In this document: positions 51,532 through 59,724 of the stretch, piece by piece
Layout: each line of letters starts with the position of its first letter
How positions within the stretch are numbered: the stretch's first letter is position 1
NCBI GenBank assembly: GCA_033812795.1
Contig: JAPXSY010000009.1
Location: forward strand, 6,139-70,138
Source of the DNA: JAPXSY01 sp033812795
GTDB lineage: Bacteria; Verrucomicrobiota; Kiritimatiellia; RFP12; UBA1067
Reading direction: 5' to 3'
DNA: 64,000 nt
Made by a program: the position numbers and the translations under genes
The notes under the pieces: generated by a model
The model's input: only the letters and a program-made list of their open reading frames with translations
What the model was told of the DNA's origin: nothing
The model's database searches: none

Positions 51532-53520
51532 ATGTTCGGGCGAAAGACAAAAGCGATGGGGTCGATGGGAACGACGGAATCGAGAAAATCGAATCAGTCG
51601 ATTCTTTCGATTCTCTCGATCCTTTTCCTTTGCGCATTTCCTGCCTATGCCGAGGTCACCCTCAAGGTCACACCCAGCCGCCAGAACATCTATCTGGGCG
51701 AAAGTTTCAACCTGACTATCGAGGTCGGCGGCGCGGACCGCGGACTGGAAGCGCCCGATCTCTCGGGACTTCCTCCCTCGGATGTCCAGTTTCTCGGACA
51801 GCACAGCAACAGCCGCTCCAGCATCTCGATCATCAATGGCCGCATGACGCGCGAAGTCTATGAGGGCCGCGTCTTCGCCTATCAGATCAAACCCCACGCG
51901 GAAGGCGCGTTCCGCGCCGGTCCGGTTCGGATCAAGGCGGGGGATAAAATCATCACAACCCCCGGCCCTCTCGTGCAGGTCAAAGGCATCGAGGCGCAAG
52001 AGAGCGTGCTGGTTTCGCTCCGTGCCTCCTCCACCTCCGTACTGGTCGAGGAGCCGCTCACCCTCACCCTCGCCGTGGCTGTGACCGAACTGCCCGAGCC
52101 GTATGCCGCGGAAAACGAACCGCTACACCCCAACCGGTTGCCGCACCTCTCCGCCGAATTCCTTGAACTCCGGCAAAACACTGCCGGGCTCAAAGGCCCT
52201 GACCTGAACCAGATTCTGAACGGTCTGATCGATCAGAGCGGACAGCAACCCGCCTTCGCGATCAACGAATACACCACACAGGGCATGGGGAGCGGCTTCG
52301 GCCGTCTCTTCGACCCCGACCCCTTCCGTCCGCGCCCGATCCGGTTCCGCCTCCCGCACACGCGCGAGACGATCAACGGCCGGAAATACCGCGTCTACAC
52401 GCTCACGCTCAACTACACCCCGACGCAAGAGGGCGAGTTCACCTTCGGACCGGTCCTCTTCAAAGGTGAGGTGATTGTGGATGTCAGCGCCGACCGGAAG
52501 GCGATCACCCGCGACATCTACACCATCGGTCCGGCGGTCACCGTGCGTGTGGTGCCGCCGCCGGATGAGGGACGCCCCGAAACATTCATCGGGGCGGTCG
52601 GACGATCCATGCAGGTCTCCGCAGCCTTGGACGCGACAGTCTGTAAGGTCGGCGACCCCCTCACGCTCACGCTGGAAATCTCCGGCGCGATCAGCGTTTC
52701 CAACCTGCGCACACCGATCCTCAATCTGCAACCGGAACTCACGCGCGATTTCCGTATCTACGATGAGAACGTAAAAGCCGATACCCTGCCCAACGGCAAA
52801 CGCTTCAAATACCGCGTGCGTCCGACCCGCGAGGGTACGCTGGAGTTCCCGCCGATCCGCCTGACCTATTATGACACGGAGGCGCGCGAATACCGTACCC
52901 TCACCACCGCGCCGATCCCCCTGCAGGCGCGTCCCACCACACAAATCGCCACACCGGATCCTGACCGGACGGACGTCGGTCTGACCGGCACGCTGGAGAG
53001 TCACACACGGCCGTTGCCCGCCGGGATCACACTTGATACCCAAGGCACACGGCCCGATCCGCTGTTACCACCTGGCCGCGTCATCCTGCTGTTGATGACC
53101 GCCGGACCGGCTCTCTGTCTGCTCGCCTTTTCCGCATCCCCGCTCGCCGCCTGTGCCGCAGCGGTCCGTACCCGCCGTCGTCACGCGGGTGCCCTGCGCC
53201 GCGCCCTCGCGGCTTTGGGCCGGACACATACACCGGATCGCGCGGCGCGGACCGTGCGCCGATATCTGACTGACCGTCTGGACGTGGCAGGCGGCGCCCT
53301 GACGCCCGACGAGATCGCAGACCTGCTGCAACAGCGCGGGGTGCCGGTAAACTCCGCCACCGCATGCCGCGATTTGTTGGCGCGGCTGGACGAAGCGATT
53401 TACCGGCCTGACGCCCCGATCCCGGACACAACCCTGCACCGGGACCTGATCGCATTGTTACCCGAAATCGACGCCGCACTCGCGGAGACGTGCCGCGTCC
53501 CGACCAAAGACGAACTGTGA
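51532..53520 (+). CDS. BatD protein with repeat-encoded signal peptide
   Basis: 662 residues. After an unusual leader, SNQSILSILSILFLCAFPAYA forms the signal peptide. The periplasmic part has BatD hallmarks (VTLKVTPSRQNIYLGESFNLTIEVGGA; repeated beta-sandwich domains; ALDATVCKVGDPLTLTLEISG). One membrane helix follows (VILLLMTAGPALCLLAFSASPLAACAA), then a cytoplasmic C-terminal region with a helical bundle (VRRYLTDRLDVAGGALTPDEIADLL). The first ~30 codons overlap an inverted simple repeat (51553-51620). ATG 51532 lies 6 bp after the BatB stop; an ATG at 51556 is an alternative. Confidence 0.85.
   Translation: MFGRKTKAMGSMGTTESRKSNQSILSILSILFLCAFPAYAEVTLKVTPSRQNIYLGESFNLTIEVGGADRGLEAPDLSGLPPSDVQFLGQHSNSRSSISIINGRMTREVYEGRVFAYQIKPHAEGAFRAGPVRIKAGDKIITTPGPLVQVKGIEAQESVLVSLRASSTSVLVEEPLTLTLAVAVTELPEPYAAENEPLHPNRLPHLSAEFLELRQNTAGLKGPDLNQILNGLIDQSGQQPAFAINEYTTQGMGSGFGRLFDPDPFRPRPIRFRLPHTRETINGRKYRVYTLTLNYTPTQEGEFTFGPVLFKGEVIVDVSADRKAITRDIYTIGPAVTVRVVPPPDEGRPETFIGAVGRSMQVSAALDATVCKVGDPLTLTLEISGAISVSNLRTPILNLQPELTRDFRIYDENVKADTLPNGKRFKYRVRPTREGTLEFPPIRLTYYDTEAREYRTLTTAPIPLQARPTTQIATPDPDRTDVGLTGTLESHTRPLPAGITLDTQGTRPDPLLPPGRVILLLMTAGPALCLLAFSASPLAACAAAVRTRRRHAGALRRALAALGRTHTPDRAARTVRRYLTDRLDVAGGALTPDEIADLLQQRGVPVNSATACRDLLARLDEAIYRPDAPIPDTTLHRDLIALLPEIDAALAETCRVPTKDEL
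51553..51620. repeat. Inverted simple repeat overlapping the BatD start
   Basis: GGAATCGAGAAAATCGAATC (51576-51595) faces TCGATTCTTTCGATTCTCTC (51598-51617), near reverse complements only two bases apart, preceded by GATGGGGTCGATGGGAACGA-type units. In the BatD frame the right arm reads Ser-Ile-Leu three times and builds the hydrophobic core of the signal peptide. Confidence 0.75.
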
Positions 53521-54239
53521 TGAGCGCTTTTTTCAACATCATTCTTGCGCGCGCGGATGCCGTGTCCGGCATGCGTCGCCGCGCATTGGTCACGATCAGT
53601 TGTTCGCTCTTCGCATGTCACGGCGTTTTCGCCCTCCCGGGAGACGACACGGCCCGCGTTTTCATCTGGGAACAGGCCAACGCGCAAATCGCCGTTGCGA
53701 CAACGCCGGAGGCCTATCAAAAAGCCGCTGAAACCTACAACCGGCTGGTGGCCGACAACGTGTGCAACGGGCCGCTCTTCCTGAACCTCGGCAACGCTCT
53801 GGTGATGGCGGGAGACGGCATCAACGCCGCAGCCGCCTTCAGCCGCGCCGAACGGCATCTCGGCACCACCCCTGAAACGCGGCAGGGGCTGGCCGCCGCG
53901 TTCGCGCTTCAAAGCGGCCGCGCCTCGAACGATCTCCCGTGGGACCGGATCGCGTTTGTCTGGCACTATGCGTTCCCCTGCCGCATCCGCGCATATGCCG
54001 CATTGTGCGGATGGTGCCTGCTCTGGTTCGGCGTGTTGTGCCTGATTCGCGGGCGGCATCGCGACCGGCACACCTTTCTGCGCAGCCTCGCCGAAACCTG
54101 CACGCTGACCGGCGGACTTCTCGCCACTGTGTTTGCGGCCTCGGTGCTGATCACCCTAGCGCAGGAGCGTCATGATGCGACCACCTGGGGTGCGCGTGTC
54201 TTTCTGGCTTCAACCCCGGAAACGGAGGGCTCGCCATGA
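53520..54239 (+). CDS. BatE-like TPR membrane protein
   Basis: 239 residues; the ATG overlaps the BatD stop by one base (TGATG). A signal-like segment (RRRALVTISCSLFACHGVFALPG) is followed by a TPR-like region (YQKAAETYNRLVADNVCNGPLFLNLGNALVMAGDG), then two membrane helices (IRAYAALCGWCLLWFGVLCLI; GGLLATVFAASVLITLA). The order TPR then paired helices is typical of the first part of BatE, which normally continues into an SH3 domain; here that domain is on the next gene's product. Confidence 0.75.
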   Translation: MSAFFNIILARADAVSGMRRRALVTISCSLFACHGVFALPGDDTARVFIWEQANAQIAVATTPEAYQKAAETYNRLVADNVCNGPLFLNLGNALVMAGDGINAAAAFSRAERHLGTTPETRQGLAAAFALQSGRASNDLPWDRIAFVWHYAFPCRIRAYAALCGWCLLWFGVLCLIRGRHRDRHTFLRSLAETCTLTGGLLATVFAASVLITLAQERHDATTWGARVFLASTPETEGSP

Positions 54240-55570
54240 CCGCACCTTGCACCGGACGACGCATCCGGCATATGAAAACCTCCCTCCGCACCCTCGCGGC
54301 AACGGTTGTGCTTCTGTTTGGCACGGGTCTTCCGCTACACGCCGGCGAGTTGGTCTCCGGCCGCCTGTACACCGTTCCCGAAACGATTTACGTCAATCAA
54401 GCGTTCGAGATCTATTTTGAATTGGAGGTCACGTTCGGCAGCGAGGTGGAAGACCTCCGCATCCGTGACTTCCCGAACCAGCCCGACCTCCTCACGGTCG
54501 GGAGGTTGGTGAGTTCCTCCCGTAACCGGACTTCGCGCGACGGCAAGACTCTGGACACCCTGCAGTATAAAGCCACCGCCCGCTGCCACAAACCGTTCCA
54601 CCAAACTTTCACGCCGCTGGTGCAGTGCATGCTGGTCGAACGCCGGAACACCGGCTTCTTCTCGCATTGGCAGTCCTTCCCCAAGCAGATGCGGCTTGAC
54701 CCCTTCACCCTCGCGGTGCGCGATCTGCCTGATCAGGGACGACCGGAAGCCTTTAGCGGCGCGATCGGGACATTCCGTCTGACCGGGCGTCTCTCCCAAA
54801 CCGAGGCCCATCCCGGCGACATCATCACGTTGACGCTGAACCTCAAAGGCAAAGGTTGGCTCGGCGAACAGACCGTTATGCCGGCACCGGCCGTTGGTCC
54901 GATGTTCAAGCGGTATCCGGTCAAAGAACTCCTGCGCGAGGATGCGCATCTCCGTACCGAGCAGATTTTCATTCCGCAAACCACCAACGCCACCGAGATC
55001 GCCGCCGTGCGCTTCCATTATTTCAACCCCGCGACCGGACAGTACGAAGCGAGCGTTGCCGGGCCGTTCCGGCTGACATTGCGCGACGCACCTGCGGAAC
55101 CGGTCGCGCAGACGATCCGGATGATCGACACCGTACGCCCGACAACCGCATCGGAACCGCCGCAGACCATTTCGATCCGTCAGGTCAACCGTTCGGTGCG
55201 GCACGCATTGCCGTTGCTGATCGGCGGCGCGGGTGCGCTGGCCGCTTTCTTCATCATGTTCCTGCTGGGTGCCGGGCGCAGGCGGATCGCTATTCCGCTC
55301 GCGCTGTTGGCACTGGGAGTGAGTCTGGGCGCCGCATACCGGATCCACATCCGCGCAGACGCCGCCACACGTAACCTGACCGAGCAGGTTGACGTGCGTC
55401 TCGCCCCGGCGCGAGCCGCCTTCCAACTCTTCTCCCTGCCTGCGGGCACGGAGGTCATTCCGTTGGAAACTTCGGCGTCGTGGGTGCGCATCGATGCGGA
55501 CGGACGGCGCGGGTGGATCCGCGCCGAGGCGTTGGGCGATCCGACAACCGTTCCGAAAGGCGCGCCATGA
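54236..55570 (+). CDS. BatD-like periplasmic protein with C-terminal SH3-like domain
   Basis: 444 residues; ATG 54236 overlaps the previous stop (ATGA). An internal Met at codon 13 begins a cleaner signal peptide (MKTSLRTLAATVVLLFGTGLPLHA). Two beta-sandwich repeats resemble BatD (SGRLYTVPETIYVNQAFEIYFELEVTFG; GRLSQTEAHPGDIITLTLNLKGKG). Two helices (LPLLIGGAGALAAFFIMFLLGA; IPLALLALGVSLGAAYRI) and an SH3-like domain (DVRLAPARAAFQLFSLPAGTEVIPL... GWIRAEALG) follow. The SH3 part is what BatE carries elsewhere, so the domain has been redistributed between the two genes. Confidence 0.7.
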   Translation: MTAPCTGRRIRHMKTSLRTLAATVVLLFGTGLPLHAGELVSGRLYTVPETIYVNQAFEIYFELEVTFGSEVEDLRIRDFPNQPDLLTVGRLVSSSRNRTSRDGKTLDTLQYKATARCHKPFHQTFTPLVQCMLVERRNTGFFSHWQSFPKQMRLDPFTLAVRDLPDQGRPEAFSGAIGTFRLTGRLSQTEAHPGDIITLTLNLKGKGWLGEQTVMPAPAVGPMFKRYPVKELLREDAHLRTEQIFIPQTTNATEIAAVRFHYFNPATGQYEASVAGPFRLTLRDAPAEPVAQTIRMIDTVRPTTASEPPQTISIRQVNRSVRHALPLLIGGAGALAAFFIMFLLGAGRRRIAIPLALLALGVSLGAAYRIHIRADAATRNLTEQVDVRLAPARAAFQLFSLPAGTEVIPLETSASWVRIDADGRRGWIRAEALGDPTTVPKGAP

Positions 55571-56298
55571 AAGAACGGCTCGACACCCTGATGGTCCGTG
55601 CGGGACTGGCGGAGAGCAAAGAGCGGGCGCAACGTCTGATTCTGGCAGGCGAGGTGTTTGCCGCCGGCCAGCTTGCCACCAAGGCCGGACACAAGTATCC
55701 GGTTGATATCGAGTTAACCGTCAAAGCGCAGCCGCGTTTCGTCAGCCGGGGTGGCGAGAAGCTCGAAGGCGCGTTTTGCGCATTCCCCGAGTTCAACGTC
55801 ACCGGTCGGGTCTGCCTCGACGTGGGGGCCTCCACCGGCGGGTTCACCGACTGCCTGTTGCAGCACGGCGCGGCGCGCGTAATCGCGCTGGATGTCGGGA
55901 AAGGACAGTTGCACTGGTCCCTGCGTCAGGATCCGCGGGTGCAGGTCATGGAATCCTTCAACGCCCGGTATCTGCGTTTGAGCGATCTGCCCGAGCAACC
56001 GCAAATCGGGGTGACGGACGTCTCCTTCATCTCCCTGAGACACATCCTGCCGCCGATGAGCGACGTCCTGCCTTCGGGCGGCGAGATCATTTCGCTCATC
56101 AAACCGCAATTCGAGGCGGGGCGCGAGAACGTTCCGGGCGGCGTGGTACGAGACCCCGCAGTACGGGAAGCCGTGGTGGAATCCATTCGAGCCTTCGGCA
56201 CGGAGTTGCTCCACCTGAACTGGCTCGGCTGCGTCGCCTCGCCCCTGCGCGGTCCCGAAGGTAACGTCGAATACCTCGCCTGGTGGCGCAAGCCGTAG
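55567..56298 (+). CDS. tlyA: TlyA-family RNA methyltransferase
   Basis: 243 residues from ATG 55567 (ATGA overlap with the preceding gene). An N-terminal S4 RNA-binding domain (RLDTLMVRAGLAESKERAQRLI) leads to a FtsJ-like methyltransferase fold: SRGGEKLEGA, DVGASTGGFTD (SAM-binding), ALDVGKGQL, DVSFISLRHILP and LIKPQFEAGR. TlyA proteins 2'-O-methylate rRNA and were first described as hemolysins. Coupling to the Bat operon is by overlap only; a functional link is not evident. It closes the cluster. Confidence 0.93.
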   Translation: MKERLDTLMVRAGLAESKERAQRLILAGEVFAAGQLATKAGHKYPVDIELTVKAQPRFVSRGGEKLEGAFCAFPEFNVTGRVCLDVGASTGGFTDCLLQHGAARVIALDVGKGQLHWSLRQDPRVQVMESFNARYLRLSDLPEQPQIGVTDVSFISLRHILPPMSDVLPSGGEIISLIKPQFEAGRENVPGGVVRDPAVREAVVESIRAFGTELLHLNWLGCVASPLRGPEGNVEYLAWWRKP

Positions 56299-56428
56299 CT
56301 TGCCGAAGGCGGTCACAGAGTCCGGGCGCAGCAGGCACGGGTGCGTAAAAAGCGCAACGGCCATGCCGATCACGATCCGCGGAAAGAAAGGTCCGGCGCC
56401 TCGCTGACCGGCACAGCCGCGCCGGGCT

Positions 56429-58108
56429 TCACTTCTTCCGCAACATGGAAAGAGACACCCCCACAAAAAGGAGGACGGCAACCGTCAGTCCGGCGGTTCC
56501 CAACGTGCTTCGCAGTGTACCTCCGCCGTCCGGCTGCAAGGCAAGGATCAAGGCCGACCCCAGAAAAAGAGCGCCGCCCATAATGCTGAGCGCCAGTTGC
56601 GCCGTCATGCGGCTTACCTGTCGAACATGTTTTTCCAACCCCTCATGTCGATAGGCAACCACCTGCTTGCCCTCGCTCAGGTTCGTCATGATCGTGCCGA
56701 TTGCCGTGGGCAGGGCTTTGATCGTATCCGCGCTGTCCATCGCGAATTGACTGATCCCGCCGCTCAGATTGGAAAAGGTAACACGGGACCGGATCGCCTC
56801 GCGGACATACGGCGCGAGCGCTTTGACAAAGTTTATGCGCGGCGACAGCATCAGCACAATGCTTTCCGTCATGACGGTGGTCCGGCAAAGCATGATCAAC
56901 TGCTGCGGAATGATCAGCTTGTGCGTGGCGAGGAGATTTATGCCCGTTTCCAGCAGGACGTCGAGACGCAGATCCTCCATGGGGAGATCATAGTAGAACA
57001 CGATCAGTTCGTGCAGTTCCCGGGCCAACTGCTTGACATCGACCTGAGAGCCGGGTTCGGCATAGGCCGCAAGAAGCTTGCTGAGCCGAACGGCATCCTT
57101 CGTCATCACGGCGACGAACATGTCCGTCATCAGTTGCCGGGTTTCCGGATCAATCGTCCGCACCATCCCGAAATCGAACAAACCCAAAACATGGTCCGGT
57201 AAAACGATGATGTTGCCCGCATGCACATCGGCGTTGAATAAACCATGCCGGAAGATTTGCTTGGCCATTAAGGAGACCAGATGCTTCGACAGTGTGTCAC
57301 GGTCAACCCCCTGTCGGACTAACTCGTCGAGTTGATCGATCTTGACCCCATCGAGCTTTTCCAGCACAAGCAGTTTGTCGGTGCACAGGTCCTTATACAT
57401 GACCGGGATCCGAACGGTCGGGTCTCCCGCGAAAATGGTTTTGAACTTCAAACCATTATGCATTTCGCGGTGGAAATCCATTTCCATCAGAATCGTCTTA
57501 TGGAACTCGTTGACCATGCTGCGCAGATTCAAGCGCCGGAACTCCTCCACATATCGCTCAAGCAGAGGCAGAAACCGGGTTAGAATCTCGATGTCGGTTG
57601 CGACAATGGTCTGGATTCCGGGGCGCTGTATCTTGACGACAACGGATTCGCCGGTTGACGCCAAGCGGGCCTCATGTACCTGCGAGAGGGAGGCGGCCCC
57701 GATCGGCACGGTCGAAAACTCCGAAAACACATCCCGCAGCGGGCACCCGTATTCGGTCTCGACGACACAGATAGCGTCCTGCGCGGGAATGGCGGCGACA
57801 TTGTCTTGCAGACGGGCAAGCTCAAGGGCGATACCGTCTGGGAGAATATCGCGCCGGGTGCTCAGGATTTGACCCAACTTGACGAAGGTCGGCCCCAGCG
57901 ACTCGAGCGCTTTGCGCAGATTTTCCCCGATACGGGCGTTCAAGTCAGCGGGTGCGCCACCCGCCCTGACGGACCGGCGAGCCTGGATTTTGGCCTTCAG
58001 GCAAGCCCATCCGCATCGCGCGAACACGACAAAAATCTGCCGCATGCGCTTCGCGTTCCGATAGGGACGGATCATCATCAGCCGAGTCAAACGCATACAA
58101 ATCCCCAT
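56429..58108 (-). CDS. ABC1/UbiB-family atypical kinase
   Basis: 559 residues. The family motifs are present: KLGQ in FVKLGQILSTR (near 78), the Ala-rich loop AASLSQVHEA, the VKIQRP lysine, FNADVHAGNI (catalytic Asp/Asn region) and LFDFG. Two C-terminal membrane helices (LALSIMGGALFLGSALILAL; GTAGLTVAVLLFVGVSLSML) are typical of UbiB. It is thought to support quinone or other lipid metabolism through ATPase activity; no ubiquinone or menaquinone genes are nearby. ATG 58108 is used; an ATG at 58096 with GGGGA upstream is equally plausible. Confidence 0.9.
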   Translation of the reverse strand: MGICMRLTRLMMIRPYRNAKRMRQIFVVFARCGWACLKAKIQARRSVRAGGAPADLNARIGENLRKALESLGPTFVKLGQILSTRRDILPDGIALELARLQDNVAAIPAQDAICVVETEYGCPLRDVFSEFSTVPIGAASLSQVHEARLASTGESVVVKIQRPGIQTIVATDIEILTRFLPLLERYVEEFRRLNLRSMVNEFHKTILMEMDFHREMHNGLKFKTIFAGDPTVRIPVMYKDLCTDKLLVLEKLDGVKIDQLDELVRQGVDRDTLSKHLVSLMAKQIFRHGLFNADVHAGNIIVLPDHVLGLFDFGMVRTIDPETRQLMTDMFVAVMTKDAVRLSKLLAAYAEPGSQVDVKQLARELHELIVFYYDLPMEDLRLDVLLETGINLLATHKLIIPQQLIMLCRTTVMTESIVLMLSPRINFVKALAPYVREAIRSRVTFSNLSGGISQFAMDSADTIKALPTAIGTIMTNLSEGKQVVAYRHEGLEKHVRQVSRMTAQLALSIMGGALFLGSALILALQPDGGGTLRSTLGTAGLTVAVLLFVGVSLSMLRKK

Positions 58109-58219
58109 CGCGCGCGAGGGTGATGCGCCCCCGAAGGGGCACCGCTAGCGCAGCGATTCTGCCTGACATCGCTGAACGGGCCGCCCGCCGCCATGCCGCC
58201 AGCGAAATTCATAACGCGA

Positions 58220-58537
58220 TCAGGCCTTTGTTGCGGCGCGGGGTGCTTTCATCGCCGCCTTCAACCCGCTGATCTCTTTGTGAATTTTGGCGAGATCGTC
58301 CGCCGTCACGAGTCCTAACTCGCCCAAGACTTTCTTCGCCGAATCCCGAAATTGATCTCCGACTTTCTTTTTGCATGCGGCACCCTCGGATTGCACCTCA
58401 CGCAGAAAAGCCTGCGACTGCTGTTTGCTCAACTCGCCTTTTTTCACAAGCGATTCGACTGCCGCAACCAGTTTCTTCTGGCCCGTCACAGCCAAGCCCA
58501 GCACAATCTCGACTGCACACACGCCCTCTTTTTTCAT
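58220..58537 (-). CDS. Phasin-like / PHA-granule-associated small protein
   Basis: 105 residues from ATG 58537, preceded by GAGGAG. The pattern LGLAVTGQKKLVAAVESLVKKGELSKQQSQAF... followed by DLAKIHKEISGLKAA with a coiled-coil and a basic Ala/Lys-rich tail resembles the phasin family (PhaF/PhaI-like). No PHA synthase is in the window, so the role is uncertain; such proteins also occur in genomes lacking PHA. The gene is divergent from ispE. Confidence 0.65.
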   Translation of the reverse strand: MKKEGVCAVEIVLGLAVTGQKKLVAAVESLVKKGELSKQQSQAFLREVQSEGAACKKKVGDQFRDSAKKVLGELGLVTADDLAKIHKEISGLKAAMKAPRAATKA

Positions 58538-58740
58538 ATCAAACACTCCTCTGTTACTGCCTATCCGTCTCGGTATGGAAAATCCGGAAAACTCCGGTCC
58601 CAACAATGAGATTATGGAGGGAACGGATGAAAAGAGTCAACCCCGAAAAGTGCGCAAAAATCCAACGCTCCAACGCGGCGGGCACATTCGTTTGCTGGAA
58701 CTTGAAGCGCCTCACCGTTTCTGGCAAAATACGCCACCAA

Positions 58741-59724
58741 ATGGTCCGAGCAGGTTCCGCCATCACGATTGAAGCCCCGGCCAAGATCAACCTGACCCTG
58801 GAGATCCTCGGCAAGCGGCCTGACGGGTATCACGAGTTGCGCAGCATCGTGATGCCGGTCAGCCTGTCGGATACGTTGCGCCTGACCACCACCTACGCGC
58901 AGATCGCCATGACCATGACGGTCAGTCCCGGCGTGGACCTCACGAAGATCGGCACCGTGGACCAGAACCTCGTGGTGCGCACCGCCCGGCTGATGCAATC
59001 ACGCTACCGGGTCAATGCCGGCGCGCGCATCCACATCCACAAACGCATCCCGATCGGCGGCGGTCTGGGAGGGGGCAGCGCCGACGCCGCAGGCGTGATC
59101 CGCGGGCTGGACCGGCTCTGGTGCCTAAACCGGCCGCGCGAGGAACTCATGGCGTTGGCCGGCGAGTTGGGTAGCGACGTGCCGGCCCTGTTCCATGGCG
59201 GAGTCGTGCTCATGGAGGGGCGGGGCGAACGGGTGCGGGCCCTTTTTGACAGTACCGACCCAATATGCGGCGACGGTTTCTGGCTGGTGATCGCCAACCC
59301 CGGAGTCATGTGCCCCACCTCAGAGGTTTACAAGAAGTGGAGAGGGGGCTTGACGGCAGGGCCTTCGATTCTTCATAATATGATTTCTTCGATCCGGACC
59401 AGCAATGTGGAAACTGCGGCGGATGCGCTTTATAACGGATTGCAGGCCGGGGTATTTGAAGGTTACCCCGGCGTCGCTCAGACAGCCGTGAAACTGCGTG
59501 AGGCAGGTTGTCTGGGTGTTTTGCTTTCCGGTAGCGGCGCGTCGGTCTTCGGGTTAGTCCGGGACGAAGCACATGGGCGGGAGATCAGCCAGAGGCTGGA
59601 TAACGACGTGTGGCACGTATTGGCGCGCACCTTGCCCGGTGGTGTAATGGCAGCACAAGAGACTTTGACTCTCTCAGAGGTGGTTCGAGTCCACCCCGGG
59701 CAACCAGTTTTGAGGAAAGAATGA
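58741..59724 (+). CDS. ispE: 4-diphosphocytidyl-2-C-methyl-D-erythritol kinase; frame runs through a tRNA gene
   Basis: 327 residues from ATG 58741, where the family normally begins (TIEAPAKINLTLEILGKRPDGYHEL). A GGAGGGA site points to an alternative ATG at 58627 that would add 38 unconserved residues. The GHMP kinase ATP loop IPIGGGLGGGSADAA and the C-terminal LLSGSGASVFGLV motif are intact. IspE is the fourth enzyme of the MEP isoprenoid route. The reading frame has no stop before tRNA-Gln and continues through it, adding ~30 residues, to a TGA that overlaps the prs ATG. Confidence 0.9.
   Translation: MVRAGSAITIEAPAKINLTLEILGKRPDGYHELRSIVMPVSLSDTLRLTTTYAQIAMTMTVSPGVDLTKIGTVDQNLVVRTARLMQSRYRVNAGARIHIHKRIPIGGGLGGGSADAAGVIRGLDRLWCLNRPREELMALAGELGSDVPALFHGGVVLMEGRGERVRALFDSTDPICGDGFWLVIANPGVMCPTSEVYKKWRGGLTAGPSILHNMISSIRTSNVETAADALYNGLQAGVFEGYPGVAQTAVKLREAGCLGVLLSGSGASVFGLVRDEAHGREISQRLDNDVWHVLARTLPGGVMAAQETLTLSEVVRVHPGQPVLRKE
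59633..59706 (+). tRNA. tRNA-Gln (anticodon TTG)
   Basis: 74 bases with the CCA end encoded. Acceptor TGCCCGG (59633-59639) pairs with CCGGGCA (59696-59702), followed by discriminator A and CCA. The anticodon stem AGAGA/TCTCT carries the loop CTTTGAC, giving TTG at positions 34-36, which reads the Gln codon CAA. The T-arm GTTCGAGTC is canonical. The whole gene lies inside the ispE reading frame and ends 14 bp before prs. Confidence 0.95.
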
